Of a DNA stretch of 64,000 nt, positions 39,129 to 47,203 are shown piece after piece. The first letter of the stretch is position 1, and every line of letters starts with the position of its first letter. The notes below the pieces were generated by a model. That model was not told the DNA's origin, searched no databases, and worked only from the letters and a program-made list of their open reading frames with translations. A program made the translations under genes and the position numbers. Origin of the DNA: JAOAPG01 sp963791575 (lineage in GTDB: Bacteria > Acidobacteriota > Terriglobia > Terriglobales > Acidobacteriaceae); contig CAWBSY010000014.1 of assembly GCA_963791575.1 (NCBI GenBank), forward strand, positions 96,254 to 160,253, read 5' to 3'.

Positions 39129-40147
39129 GTGAGCAAAGCCTTACTTTCCTTCTTCTTCTCGTTATCCTGCGTCGCACAGCAATACACTCTTCAGCAAAGC
39201 AACACGACAGAAAGCTTGCGCGGCCTGAGCACGCCATCTTCAAAGATAGCGTGGGCGAGTGGAACTCACGGAACCTATCTCCGCAGCAGTTCGACGCCGG
39301 AAATTCCTGGCAATCCGCCCAAGTCCCCGGCGCGGAGTCACTTGATTTCAGAGACGTAGAGGCCTTCGACGAGAATCTCGCCTACTTATTAAGCGCCGGC
39401 CCCGGAGATCAATCCCGCATTTACAAAACTACAGACGCTGGCAAGACTTGGTCGTTGCAATTCACCAACAAAGATCCCAAAGGATTTTTCGACTGCATGG
39501 CTTTCTGGGATCGCGATCATGGCATAGCGCTCGGTGACCCCGTCGGCGGCCACTTCACTTTGATCACAACCGAAAACGGTGGTGGCACATGGAATCAAAT
39601 CTCCGCCGAGAGTCTTCCTCCCTCAATAGAAGGTGAAGGAGCGTTTGCCGCCAGCGGCACTTGCATCACTGTGGGAGGGAAAAATAATGTTTGGTTCGCG
39701 ACCGGAGGAAAAGTGGCGCGAGTATTTCGCTCGCTCGATCGCGGAAAAACCTGGCAAGTGGCGGACACTCCCATCATGCATGGCGAAGAAGCGACCGGAA
39801 TTTTCTCCATCGCATTCCACGATGGCAAACACGGAGTCATTGCCGGAGGAGATTACAAACATCCAGAAAAGGGCGAAGCCAATCTGGCATTTACCGAAGA
39901 TGGCGGTGCAACCTGGAAGCTGCACACGCTATCTCCGGGAGCTTATTTTTCAGCGATAGCCGTTAATCCCAATGGCGGCATTCTGGCAGCAGGATCGACT
40001 CAAGCCGCCTATGCCAAATCACTCCAGCAATCGACCTGGACCAAGCATTGGGATCTAAATCTGAATGCAGTGAAATTCAACTCAGCAAGTACCGCTTTAG
40101 GAGTTGGTCCGAAAGGTACAATTGTGAAATTCTCAGAGCTTCGATGA
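39129..40147 (+). CDS. Secreted YCF48-like / BNR beta-propeller protein (one frame change)
   Basis: MSKALLSFFFSLSCVA gives a signal peptide; QQSNTTESLRGLSTPSSKIA then enters a frame break near 39290 (one base short). The second frame continues with DAGNSWQSAQVPGAESLDFR and shows repeated Asp-box-like strands: KTTDAGKTWSLQF, TTENGGGTWNQIS, SLDRGKTWQVAD, FTEDGGATWKLHT. Such propellers occur in YCF48/photosystem-assembly-like and sialidase-like proteins; no catalytic residues were identified. Probably periplasmic binding or assembly factor. Confidence 0.82.
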
Positions 40148-40235
40148 AGTAATTAGGCTTGGGTTCCCACTTTCCTAATCAATTCCCGCAAAGTTAGGGA
40201 AAACTTCGTAGCAATATAGTCTGCGAACCACCTGT

Positions 40236-40397
40236 TTACTTGGAAGGCTCTTTAGGAGTCAGGTTCCACACTTCCACCGCCAGGTTCACCTTCCGCAGCC
40301 AGCCGCGAACCCGTCCTGACATAGCGTGATTCCACTTATGCCCGCGGATCGCTTGAAAAGTCCCCAACCCATTCAGAAATCCATTCGTCAAAAGCAT
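40236..40397 (-). CDS. Small hypothetical protein, 53 aa
   Basis: ATG 40397 is preceded by GTGGAGTAAAC (GGAG at six bases). Product MLLTNGFLNGLGTFQAIRGH..., ending NLAVEVWNLTPKEPSK; basic centre (MSGRVRGWLRKVN). The ribosome site and the otherwise empty 360-base gap support it. No family recognised. Confidence 0.55.
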   Translation of the reverse strand: MLLTNGFLNGLGTFQAIRGHKWNHAMSGRVRGWLRKVNLAVEVWNLTPKEPSK

Positions 40398-40507
40398 GTT
40401 TACTCCACTATTACTAAGCTGGTTCCTCCAAAACTCAGAGGAAACGCTCGGTCAAACAGAGATGCCCAAACAGAAGATCCCAAACACTAGAGATAAAAGG
40501 CGGTCTC

Positions 40508-40885
40508 TTACTTTCCAGCCGCTGCTTTCTTGACTTGCTCCGTCTTCCCTGCGAATGCTGAAATCCCTTCCAGCACATGCTGAATGTCGCTTCCGGTATC
40601 GACAAATCCGTCTACCGAAGGATGCCGCGAGCCGTCCGTATGCAGCACCAGAACCCGCGTTCCGACGTTCGACTTCTTGGCCATATAAGGCAGATGATGC
40701 CGGTCATCCCGAGTCAACGTAGCGCCAAGGACTACCAAATCAAACGAGCCTTTCTGTAACGCTTCTTGAATCGCTCGGCGACCCACCGCAGGCTGCACCT
40801 TGTGCCCCACCTTTTGAATGGACGCTGATTGAGCCGCGACCACATCCGCGTCGCCCTCACCGTAAAGAATATTGAGTGTTCCCAT
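40508..40885 (-). CDS. Receiver-like domain protein lacking the phosphoacceptor
   Basis: 125 residues. The alternation MGTLNILYGEGDADVVAAQS, SFDLVVLGATLTRDDRHHLP and RVLVLHTDGS follows a CheY-type alpha/beta plan, but the strand-3 aspartate is replaced (VVLG) and the conserved lysine is absent. It is therefore likely a non-phosphorylated pseudo-receiver. A Lys/Ala tail ends the protein. Divergent from the PEP-CTERM-like gene across a structured intergenic region. Confidence 0.65.
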   Translation of the reverse strand: MGTLNILYGEGDADVVAAQSASIQKVGHKVQPAVGRRAIQEALQKGSFDLVVLGATLTRDDRHHLPYMAKKSNVGTRVLVLHTDGSRHPSVDGFVDTGSDIQHVLEGISAFAGKTEQVKKAAAGK

Positions 40886-40950
40886 GCCGCACCGGACCTT
40901 TCGTATTCAACTTCTCTCGACCCGGTGTCACGGTAACAAGCCCTGGCTAC

Positions 40951-41149
40951 ATCGGCAAAGTCACGGAAGACCAAAGCCGATTGGGGACTCTAAACCTTCC
41001 ATTTCCCGAAATGGTCTAAACGTACCGGAAGAAACACCCTCAAACCCGACGTTACAGGGTGAATCTCCTTGCAAAGCCGGCAATCCAGAGTACAATTCAT
41101 CTCAAATGGCGGCCTAACGCCAAGGACACGGGAACCAACCCGTGCCATT
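40951..41149 (+). promoter_or_regulatory. Structured intergenic/leader region upstream of the PEP-CTERM-like gene
   Basis: Successive potential hairpins: ATCGGC/GCCGAT with an inner GTC/GAC pair and A-rich internal loops (40951-40981); CCATTT-CCCG-AAATGG (40999-41014); TGGCG-GCCTAA-CGCCA (41107-41122); CACGGG-AACCAA-CCCGTG (41127-41144). AATGGC (41105) can also pair with GCCATT (41144), and GTGCC (41142) with GGCAC (41154), so alternative folds exist close to the start codon. Some pieces (GGCAAA, CAAAGCC, CTAAACC) recall c-di-GMP-I riboswitch segments, but the order and helices do not match. Confidence 0.35.
41069..41096 (+). promoter_or_regulatory. Candidate sigma-70 promoter
   Basis: TTGCAA (41069) and TACAAT (41091) are separated by 16 bases, a near-consensus pair facing the PEP-CTERM-like gene. 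It would start transcription near 41103, just before the two distal hairpins. Confidence 0.45.
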
Positions 41150-41189
41150 CCACGGCACTTTCCCTAATTGGATTGCAGTTTCCCAGGAG

Positions 41190-42029
41190 ATGGCAGTTTT
41201 GAAAAAACTTCTGCTGTTGGTGCCCCTCGTTATCGGTGCCTTCGCATGGGTCCCTTTTGTCTGGCTGGCTCCGCAGCCTTCGGCCATCGCCGCCGCGCAT
41301 GCCCCATCCGGCGTTACGCCTGTCTCCCAAGTTGAGGATGCCCCTGGTCTCAGCCGTCCTAACTACCGCTACTCTCTCGTCCCCTATGGCGTGCAATTTC
41401 CGGAGAGATTTCAGGAGGTTGTAGCTGGCGATCAAGATCTTGCCGACCATTTCAAGAACTTCGATTTTTCCCGAGCCCGATTTACCGTGCTCGATAAAGA
41501 TACTTGCGCTTACGTCTCCTTCCGTAAAGACAATAAAATCCGCTGGACCGCGCAGTGCGTCACGCTACACAAAGGCGAGCTGATCCTCACCGATGGACAC
41601 ACACTAATCCGCGCCCGCTGCGGCAATCGAATCTCTTATATTCCGCAAGCGCCTGTCGATCCCATTCCGGTTGACGATCTGGATCGCACTGAGATCCCGC
41701 CCAGCGATTATCCCCGCGCCACACCCGATTTCGCATTCAACATCGCCCCGCCGCTGCCACCCTCTGGCCCGAGTGAGGGCCCGCCCGCAGGTCCACCCAC
41801 AACGGCAGGCAACTTTCCGCCCATCTCTCATGTGATTCCCGTCGGAACCGTGAACCCGGTCAGCGGAGTTGGCTGCTGCGCCGCCAGCCCCACTAAACCA
41901 GTCGCCGTACCGGAAGCCGATTCGGTCATTATGCTGTTGATGTGCACACTGTTGCTCGCCGCCGCAATCTCCCTACGCAAGACCCGCCTCCGAAAGACCA
42001 CCCTGGGGAAGTCTCGACAACAATTTTGA
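41190..42029 (+). CDS. Exported protein with PEP-CTERM-like sorting signal
   Basis: The start is ATG 41190 or TTG 41199; AGGAG sits so that TTG has the better spacing. An N-terminal signal LLLLVPLVIGAFAWVPFVWL precedes a ~230-residue exported part with no known fold (TCAYVSFRKDNKIRWTAQCV). A Pro-rich linker (PPLPPSGPSEGPPAGPP) leads to the C-terminal VPEADSVIMLLMCTLLLAAA followed by SLRKTRLRK: a Pro-Glu motif, hydrophobic helix and basic tail as in PEP-CTERM exosortase substrates. The motif is a variant (PEAD), so sorting by an exosortase is an inference. No exosortase gene is in the window. Confidence 0.65.
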   Translation: MAVLKKLLLLVPLVIGAFAWVPFVWLAPQPSAIAAAHAPSGVTPVSQVEDAPGLSRPNYRYSLVPYGVQFPERFQEVVAGDQDLADHFKNFDFSRARFTVLDKDTCAYVSFRKDNKIRWTAQCVTLHKGELILTDGHTLIRARCGNRISYIPQAPVDPIPVDDLDRTEIPPSDYPRATPDFAFNIAPPLPPSGPSEGPPAGPPTTAGNFPPISHVIPVGTVNPVSGVGCCAASPTKPVAVPEADSVIMLLMCTLLLAAAISLRKTRLRKTTLGKSRQQF

Positions 42030-42131
42030 TTTTCGGATGTACAATAGGCAATTCTCGGGCCCGGTCTCGCCCGATAACCAATCAATGAAATAGATCGTAT
42101 CGCGATAGAAAATCTTTCGCGGAGGAAACTA

Positions 42132-42638
42132 ATGCGCGCGCCCATTCTCGGCTTCGTTCTTCTTCTACCCATCACGTTGATTGCAAACGCTCCTGCCCAG
42201 TCTTCTTCGGCCCCTGAGACGCAGACCGCCTATTGCAACTTCGACGATGGTACCCAGATGACAGTGGAATACAACCCCAAGGTCGCCAAGAATGACGAGC
42301 CACGCAATGGAAAGGTGTGGACTCCCGGTGGTACGCCCATGGTTTTATTTGCCCAAACCGCGCTCTCCCTCGGAGGTTCACCCATCCCCACCGGCGCCTA
42401 CAACGTGTTCGCCATCCCCGGCAGAAATAATTGGACGCTGGTGGTAAACAAGAACGTAACCGCCGGCAGCAAGTACGACGAAAAGGACAACATAGCCAAA
42501 GCACAAATGGATATAGGAAGCCTGGGCGAAGCCGAGAAAGATGTGCGAGTGTCCTTCGCCCACTCCGGACCCAAACAGTGCAGTATGCGAATCGACTACG
42601 GAAAAACCGGAGCCTTCGTAGACTTCAAAGAGCAGTAA
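42132..42638 (+). CDS. DUF2911-family exported protein
   Basis: 168 residues. Signal peptide MRAPILGFVLLLPITLIANAPA. The DUF2911 pattern is present: VEYNPKVAKNDEPRNGKVW, GTPMVLFAQTALSLGGSPIP, TGAYNVFAIPGRNNWTLVVN. Found in Bacteroidetes and Acidobacteria; function unknown. AGGAAAC stands before the ATG. Single gene; followed by repeats. Confidence 0.85.
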   Translation: MRAPILGFVLLLPITLIANAPAQSSSAPETQTAYCNFDDGTQMTVEYNPKVAKNDEPRNGKVWTPGGTPMVLFAQTALSLGGSPIPTGAYNVFAIPGRNNWTLVVNKNVTAGSKYDEKDNIAKAQMDIGSLGEAEKDVRVSFAHSGPKQCSMRIDYGKTGAFVDFKEQ

Positions 42639-42683
42639 CAAACACGTAATCGAGTGATCAGCCTGCGATCAGCGCGACACTCA

Positions 42684-42785
42684 AGTAGGGACAGCCGTCC
42701 TCGGCTGTCCATCTAAACTTCGCTGGCAACTTATTTCTATTGTCATCCTGAGGCAGTGAAGTCCTTCGCAACGCGAAGGACTTCC
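42684..42785. repeat. Family A palindrome plus a 12-bp-stem hairpin of the GTCATCCTGAG type
   Basis: 42684-42710 is a family A hairpin with TCCT loop, lacking the second palindrome. 42742 onward reads TGTCATCCTGAGG, then GAAGTCCTTCGC-AAC-GCGAAGGACTTC (42758-42784). The latter is a perfect 12-bp stem, followed by AAGGATCCC. Two different repeat types lie side by side. Confidence 0.8.
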
Positions 42786-42924
42786 AACGAAGGATCCCTA
42801 CCTTCTCGACACATCGCATCAGATCAATCGCAATCGAGAACAATCACTTTTCAAAAGATCGACGAGGCTTGCAATGCGGTGGAAGAGGCGGGCTTCCAGC
42901 CCAAGCGAAGGGGGACGCGCTTGT

Positions 42925-43272
42925 CTAGCGATTGGCCAGGGTTGCGATCTCACCCAACCCGAGAAGGTTCTGATCCGCAGTTACAAGGGTTAATTGCAGT
43001 ATGTGAGCGGTTGCAGCCAGGAAGCGGTCAGCTGGATCTTCGTGAGGCAACTGTAATTGCCGAGCCGCCAATGCGATCTCATGAGTTAATGGAGCCTCGC
43101 GGAATGGGATCGTGGCCCTCGCAACCCATTCAGCAAGATTTCCGGGCAGGTGTATCCTGCCTTTCGCATTTAAAGTAAGTGCCTCCCACGTGCTAATCGG
43201 AGACAGCCAGGTTTCATTGTCGGAATTCCTAATCAAGCTGGCCGAAATACGATTTTGTACGAGCAAGAGCAA
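42925..43272 (-). pseudogene. VapC-like PIN-domain toxin, N-terminally truncated
   Basis: The open frame gives ...NSDNETWLSPISTWEALTLN, LPGNLAEWVARATI, EIALAARQLQLPHEDPADRF and LAATAHILQLTLVTADQNLL. This covers the middle and C-terminal PIN acidic positions (HEDPADRF, TADQNL). The family N-terminus with the first catalytic Asp (LLDT-like) is absent: an in-frame stop precedes a TTG at 43272. The toxin is therefore probably inactive. Upstream in its own direction lies a foreign fragment and then the cognate-type antitoxin. Confidence 0.7.
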
Positions 43273-43359
43273 GTTGTCCGCGAAAGCTTGTGCAAACTAT
43301 TTGCAACCAATGATTGTCCGAAATCCGGAGCAGGCAGCTTGCGAGAACTACTCTGCTGC

Positions 43360-43611
43360 CTCCCCAAGGTTTTAGTCCCGGATGGCCTTGGCTACGAGAA
43401 CATTTTCCGCGTTATTATCATGCAGTTCATCGACGCGCATTCTTTTGACGTGCGCTCAGTAAAAAAGACCTGTGTACATATCGTCCATCCGGACGGTCGC
43501 TTGATTCCCTTCGACACCTACAATTTGTTTTACCGCGATGATTTGGAGACGACCCGGCTGACGCCATTGCGGAAAACAATCAAGACTTCGTCGCACTTAG
43601 GCGTCACCTAG
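43360..43611 (+). pseudogene. C-terminal fragment of a radical SAM-type protein
   Basis: The plus-strand frame through GYENIFRVIIMQFIDAHSFD and VKKTCVHIVHPDGRLIPFDT, then YNLFYRD, resembles the C-terminal end of radical SAM proteins as I remember them. No upstream radical SAM domain (CxxxCxxC) exists; the preceding residues are unrelated. It ends 11 bases from the antitoxin stop and lies between antitoxin and toxin, so it looks like a relic joined by rearrangement. Assignment from memory, moderate certainty. Confidence 0.5.
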
Positions 43612-43621
43612 AGCAGCCGTT

Positions 43622-43861
43622 TCAATCCCCCAGGACCTCCCACTCCCCTAGCTCGTTCGCAGGAGACACAATATCTCCAACGATCTCAATTTCGTCTCTC
43701 ATCGACCCAATCCAATCCGTCGATGCTTCCATTGAGCACGGAATCACCTCCGCTACCGGCTTCCCAAATCGTGTGACACGAAGCGGTTGCTTGGTTTTTT
43801 GCACTTGATCGAGCAATGCAACGCACTTTGCTTTGAATTCGGAAATAGAGACTTCATTCAC
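43622..43861 (-). CDS. Phd/YefM-family antitoxin
   Basis: 79 residues: MNEVSISEFKAKCVALLDQV, KQPLRVTRFGKPVAEVIPCS. This is the Phd/YefM DNA-binding fold. The C-terminal toxin-binding part (GDIVSPANELGEWEVLGD) is intact. Its usual neighbour is a PIN toxin directly downstream; here a 350-base interruption separates it from a truncated PIN frame, so it may persist as an orphan antitoxin. Confidence 0.82.
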   Translation of the reverse strand: MNEVSISEFKAKCVALLDQVQKTKQPLRVTRFGKPVAEVIPCSMEASTDWIGSMRDEIEIVGDIVSPANELGEWEVLGD

Positions 43862-43928
43862 TAATCCTAATTAGACCATAGTCAAAAAAACGTCAGATAG
43901 CGACTGAATTCTCATGGGCATAGTCACT

Positions 43929-44234
43929 CTACCCTCGCCCATACTCCATAATCTCCCCATCTACCGACACCGCCACGTACTTCTTTGTCTCCACATCGCG
44001 GAACTGGACTACCTGATGCTTCTCTCTCGCGAGTTGTCCCCATCGGCTTGGCTTTTTCCGGTTCTGCTCGATGGCTTCGAACTCGCGGCCATTCAATTTG
44101 AATTGGACCATCCGCAAACGATCGCCTCCAACCCGCTTCACCTGCAACTTCTCATCGTCCAGCGAAACTTCGTCTCCGTTCATAAGCTGCATGGCCACCA
44201 ATTGCAGGATCTTTTGTTCAGCAGTCACAAACAT
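43929..44234 (-). CDS. Hypothetical protein, 101 aa
   Basis: From ATG 44234 (MFVTAEQKILQLVAMQLMNG), preceded by GGAGAAGTGGGAA. The frame extends upstream to 44348 without a better ribosome site. The product is soluble and basic: DDEKLQVKRVGGDRLRMVQF, KLNGREFEAIEQNRKKPSRW, VAVSVDGEIMEYGRG. Probably a small beta-rich protein. The plus-strand frame over it is Leu/His-rich and lacks coding character. Family unknown. Confidence 0.6.
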   Translation of the reverse strand: MFVTAEQKILQLVAMQLMNGDEVSLDDEKLQVKRVGGDRLRMVQFKLNGREFEAIEQNRKKPSRWGQLAREKHQVVQFRDVETKKYVAVSVDGEIMEYGRG

Positions 44235-44473
44235 TTCCCACTTCTCCGAAAAAGCGGCGACTCTGGAGAGGGTATTGCACAGAAATCCCAGCCCGCTGTT
44301 CCACAGATTACTACCTGGATTCGTATCATTACCAATTCGCTGCCTCAAGGGGGAATAACGAAGGGCTGCCGCCGGAAACTGAAAGCTTGAAAATCAAGAG
44401 TGAAAGCTGGAAACCGAGAACCAGGATCGGATCTGCCGCCCACCGCCTAAAGCCCACCGCCTAAAGCCTGCTC

Positions 44474-44932
44474 TTAATGCCTGCCCCTAGGCATGCGCTT
44501 TGCCTGACGATCCCGCATTGCGCCAATTGCTCCTGGACCAGTTCCCGTCGGTGGCTTTCGCATTCCTTCAAGGAGGTCTTTCAATATGACAGCATTGTTG
44601 TGCTCTTCGTCTTTCGAGGCAAACAACAGCGTCAGTTTGGATCTCTGGTGAGCAAGCCGGTAGAGTTCGTTCAATGCTTCGGCAGTTTCCGGGCGGCGCA
44701 GCTCTTTCAGATACAGCTTCCGGAAAGCGGACCACTCACCCGATCCCGCGTGAAACCACTTCCGTAAGAAATCCGACGGTGCGAGTTCTTTCAGCCACGC
44801 GTGTACGGCGGCACGATCTTTCTTTAATCCACGTGGCCAGAGCCGGTCGACTAAAACTCGCGTGCCATCTCCGCGGGAAGCAGGCTCATAAACTCGTTTC
44901 AGAGATATTCGTTTCGATGGTGCCGCTGTCAT
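44474..44932 (-). CDS. DUF488-family protein (YeaO-like)
   Basis: The start ATG 44932 (MTAAPSKRISLKRVYEPAS) is preferred over 45022, which would add a non-conserved leader overlapping the divergent cytochrome gene. GTRVLVDRLWPRGLKKDRAA, PSDFLRKWFHAGSGEWSAFR and LLFASKDEEHNNAVILKDLL are the DUF488 signature. Function unknown; soluble cytosolic protein of normal length plus a 25-residue basic tail. Confidence 0.85.
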   Translation of the reverse strand: MTAAPSKRISLKRVYEPASRGDGTRVLVDRLWPRGLKKDRAAVHAWLKELAPSDFLRKWFHAGSGEWSAFRKLYLKELRRPETAEALNELYRLAHQRSKLTLLFASKDEEHNNAVILKDLLEGMRKPPTGTGPGAIGAMRDRQAKRMPRGRH

Positions 44933-44980
44933 GTGCTCTATTATTGTAAGTCCGGTTGATTGCACGTCTGGTTCAATGCT

Positions 44981-45409
44981 ATGCGAGGCTGGCGAAACTT
45001 TTCTATGCGACTTTTGTGCCATTTTATTTTCAATGTAGATGTTCTCTCTTTAAGAACGGCATTGTGGCTGTTCGCTCTGATATCCGTGCTGCTCGCCGCG
45101 TCCGGCTGTGATGTAGAACGCCGCAAGAGCAATGTTGAACTCGGACTCAATCCGCAGCAGATTGCGGGCAGAAAGGTGTACGACGATTATTGCGACCGCT
45201 GCCATGAGCCTTATTCTTCTCGAGGGAAAAAGGGTCCCGGATTGCAAGGCATATTCAAGAAGCAGTATTTGCCCGACAGCGGCATGCCCGCCAACGATGA
45301 TCGCGTAACGGATATCGTCCGCTTCGGCCGCGAAAAAATGCCCGGCTTCGGACAGGTCCTAAATCAACAACAAATCTCGGATCTGCTGGCTTACCTGCAT
45401 ACCTTGTAA
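44981..45409 (+). CDS. Monohaem c-type cytochrome lipoprotein
   Basis: The start is uncertain (ATG 44981 or 45005). The hydrophobic segment LFALISVLLAASGC is a lipoprotein signal with lipobox Cys. The mature domain contains the haem motif CDRCH (DDYCDRCHEPYSSRGKKGPG) and the distal Met ligand in REKMPGFGQVLNQQQISDLL. Small class I cytochrome c. It carries electrons in the periplasm; partner oxidase or reductase is not encoded nearby. Confidence 0.87.
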   Translation: MRGWRNFSMRLLCHFIFNVDVLSLRTALWLFALISVLLAASGCDVERRKSNVELGLNPQQIAGRKVYDDYCDRCHEPYSSRGKKGPGLQGIFKKQYLPDSGMPANDDRVTDIVRFGREKMPGFGQVLNQQQISDLLAYLHTL

Positions 45410-45534
45410 ATCTCACGAGCCGCGGTCACGAAACATTTGCGAAACGGAAAGCCGGAGATTAACATTCCTATCCCAAGGTATTCTGAAGAAGAGAAAATTC
45501 AAGGTTGAAGTGAAATTCGAGGTCAACGATCAGC

Positions 45535-47145
45535 ATGTCTGAAGCAGTAACAGCCACTCCCTCCGCCAACGGAAACGGACCTTCGTCGAATGAAGCGGGC
45601 CAGCCCTCGGTCGAAGTCTTCGCCGTCTACGGCGTCGAACCCGAAGTTCAGGCCTATGCCATGGCCAAGTACTCGCGTTCAGCGCTTTCGATGAAGGAAT
45701 CGCTGAAAGAAATCAGCGCGCAAAAAGCGGAGAAGTTTCTCAACACATTTTATTTTCAGTACGGACACCGCTCCATCGCCGACCTCGCTCATGTGGCCCT
45801 CGCCATCGAGAAGCTCTCGATTCTCGCCGCCATTGCAGTAGCCGACGAGCAGCGCTGGGACGGACAAGAGCGCTCGACCCGCTATCAGGATTTCAAAAAG
45901 AGCGGCTACTACACCCCAAACTTTGGCGAAACTCACGTAGAGACAGCCGCCTCGGCTGTCCAAACGCTGTATCAAGAGACCATTCAAGGCCTCTTCGGAG
46001 AATACGAATCTTTCTCCGACCGCATGTTCCATTACCTGGCCGACATCACGCCCAAGCCCGATGAGATGAAGCAGGACGCCTACGAACGGACGCTAAAAGC
46101 TCGGGCCTTCGACATTTCGCGATATTTGTTGCCGCTCGCCGCCAACACTTCCTTGGGCGAGATCGTCAACGCACGCACTCTGGAAACTCAGGTCGCCCAT
46201 CTGTTCGCGCATACTCACAAAGAAGTGCGCCATCTCGGAGCGTTGCTGAAGCAAGCTGCCATCTCGCCGGCTTACAACGTGAATCACGAGTCTCTGGAAA
46301 AGCTGGTCGAACAAATTCGCAATCTGTCACCGGAATTAGGCGAACGCGCTGCCCAGGAATTATTGCGGGAAGTACGAGTGGCGCCGACGCTCGTGAAATA
46401 TGCAGACCCCAATACTTACGAAATCGAAACCCGACGCGAGCTGCGGCAAGTGGCAGCCGAGTTAATGGGGAACCTGCCTATCGATTCCGCTCCAGCAGTT
46501 GATCTTCTGGAAAACGATCCGTTAGAGATTGAACTCGCAGCCACTTTGATCTACGAGCACAGCCACTTTCCGTATCGCCAGATTCGCGACGCAGTGCAAG
46601 CTGCCGGCGACGTCATCCGGCGCGAGATCATTGACCTCGGCTTGCGTCATCGCGGGCGGCACGACGAAATGGCCCGAGCCTTCTGCGCCGGACAACAATT
46701 CCGCTTCGACATTTTGATGGACATTGGCGGCTTCCGCGACATGCATCGTCATCGCCGCTGCATCCAGATCGGACAGGATTTCACCACCAAGCACGGCTAC
46801 GACACGCCGCAGGAACTGGAAGCCGCCGGAGCACGTGCCCGCTACGACAAGGTCATGAGCCACGTGAAAGAAGCTGTCGAAAAAATGGAACAAAGCGGCG
46901 GAGAAGAAGCGCGGGAAAATTCGCAGTACGCAATCCCACTGGCGTTCAAGAAGAGAACGCTGTTCAAGATGGATTTCGCGGAAGCGGTCTACATCTCGGA
47001 ATTAAGAACAGGCCCCGCCGGACATGTGTCATATCGAAACGTGGCTTATGGAATGTACGAAGCGGTAAAGAAGAAGTATCCAGCGCTGGCAAAGTATTTG
47101 AGAGTGACGGATGTGAGAGAGCCAGTGGATTTGCTGAAGCGCTAG
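45535..47145 (+). CDS. ThyX-like FAD-dependent thymidylate synthase family, double-length
   Basis: 536 residues, about twice canonical ThyX, with two related halves. First half: FYFQYGHRSIADLAHVALAI and WDGQERSTRYQDF, matching the S-x-R-Y end of the ThyX motif but without its RHR start. Second half: IYEHSHFPYRQIRDAVQAAG and GGFRDMHRHRRCIQIGQDFT. Flavin and dUMP sites would be shared between halves; neither half shows the full RHRxxSxNxxSxRY motif, so true thymidylate synthase activity is uncertain. Residues 134-142 (HVETAASAV) are encoded by a palindromic repeat. ATG follows a GAGGTCAACGATCAGC leader. Confidence 0.82.
   Translation: MSEAVTATPSANGNGPSSNEAGQPSVEVFAVYGVEPEVQAYAMAKYSRSALSMKESLKEISAQKAEKFLNTFYFQYGHRSIADLAHVALAIEKLSILAAIAVADEQRWDGQERSTRYQDFKKSGYYTPNFGETHVETAASAVQTLYQETIQGLFGEYESFSDRMFHYLADITPKPDEMKQDAYERTLKARAFDISRYLLPLAANTSLGEIVNARTLETQVAHLFAHTHKEVRHLGALLKQAAISPAYNVNHESLEKLVEQIRNLSPELGERAAQELLREVRVAPTLVKYADPNTYEIETRRELRQVAAELMGNLPIDSAPAVDLLENDPLEIELAATLIYEHSHFPYRQIRDAVQAAGDVIRREIIDLGLRHRGRHDEMARAFCAGQQFRFDILMDIGGFRDMHRHRRCIQIGQDFTTKHGYDTPQELEAAGARARYDKVMSHVKEAVEKMEQSGGEEARENSQYAIPLAFKKRTLFKMDFAEAVYISELRTGPAGHVSYRNVAYGMYEAVKKKYPALAKYLRVTDVREPVDLLKR
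45934..45961. repeat. Family A palindromic repeat inside the thyX-like reading frame
   Basis: CACGTAGAGACAGCCG, then CCT, then CGGCTGTCC. It is the same unit as at 62507 except one substitution (GGGACAG to GAGACAG) and one base fewer in the loop. The unit plus boundary keeps the frame open and encodes HVETAASAV. Confidence 0.85.
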
Positions 47146-47203
47146 GCTGGCGAAGCGATTTTATTTCTCTGTGTACTCCGTGATCCCTGTGGTAAACCCC
47201 TTC

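Noticed and set aside
40921..41100. c-di-GMP-I (GEMM) riboswitch
   Set aside because: GGCAAA, CAAAGCC and CTAAACC are present, but the helix order and the GNRA/receptor pairing of the class are not reproduced.
43914..44390. 158-aa plus-strand frame
   Set aside because: His/Leu/Ser-rich antisense of the 43929-44234 gene, without a ribosome site.
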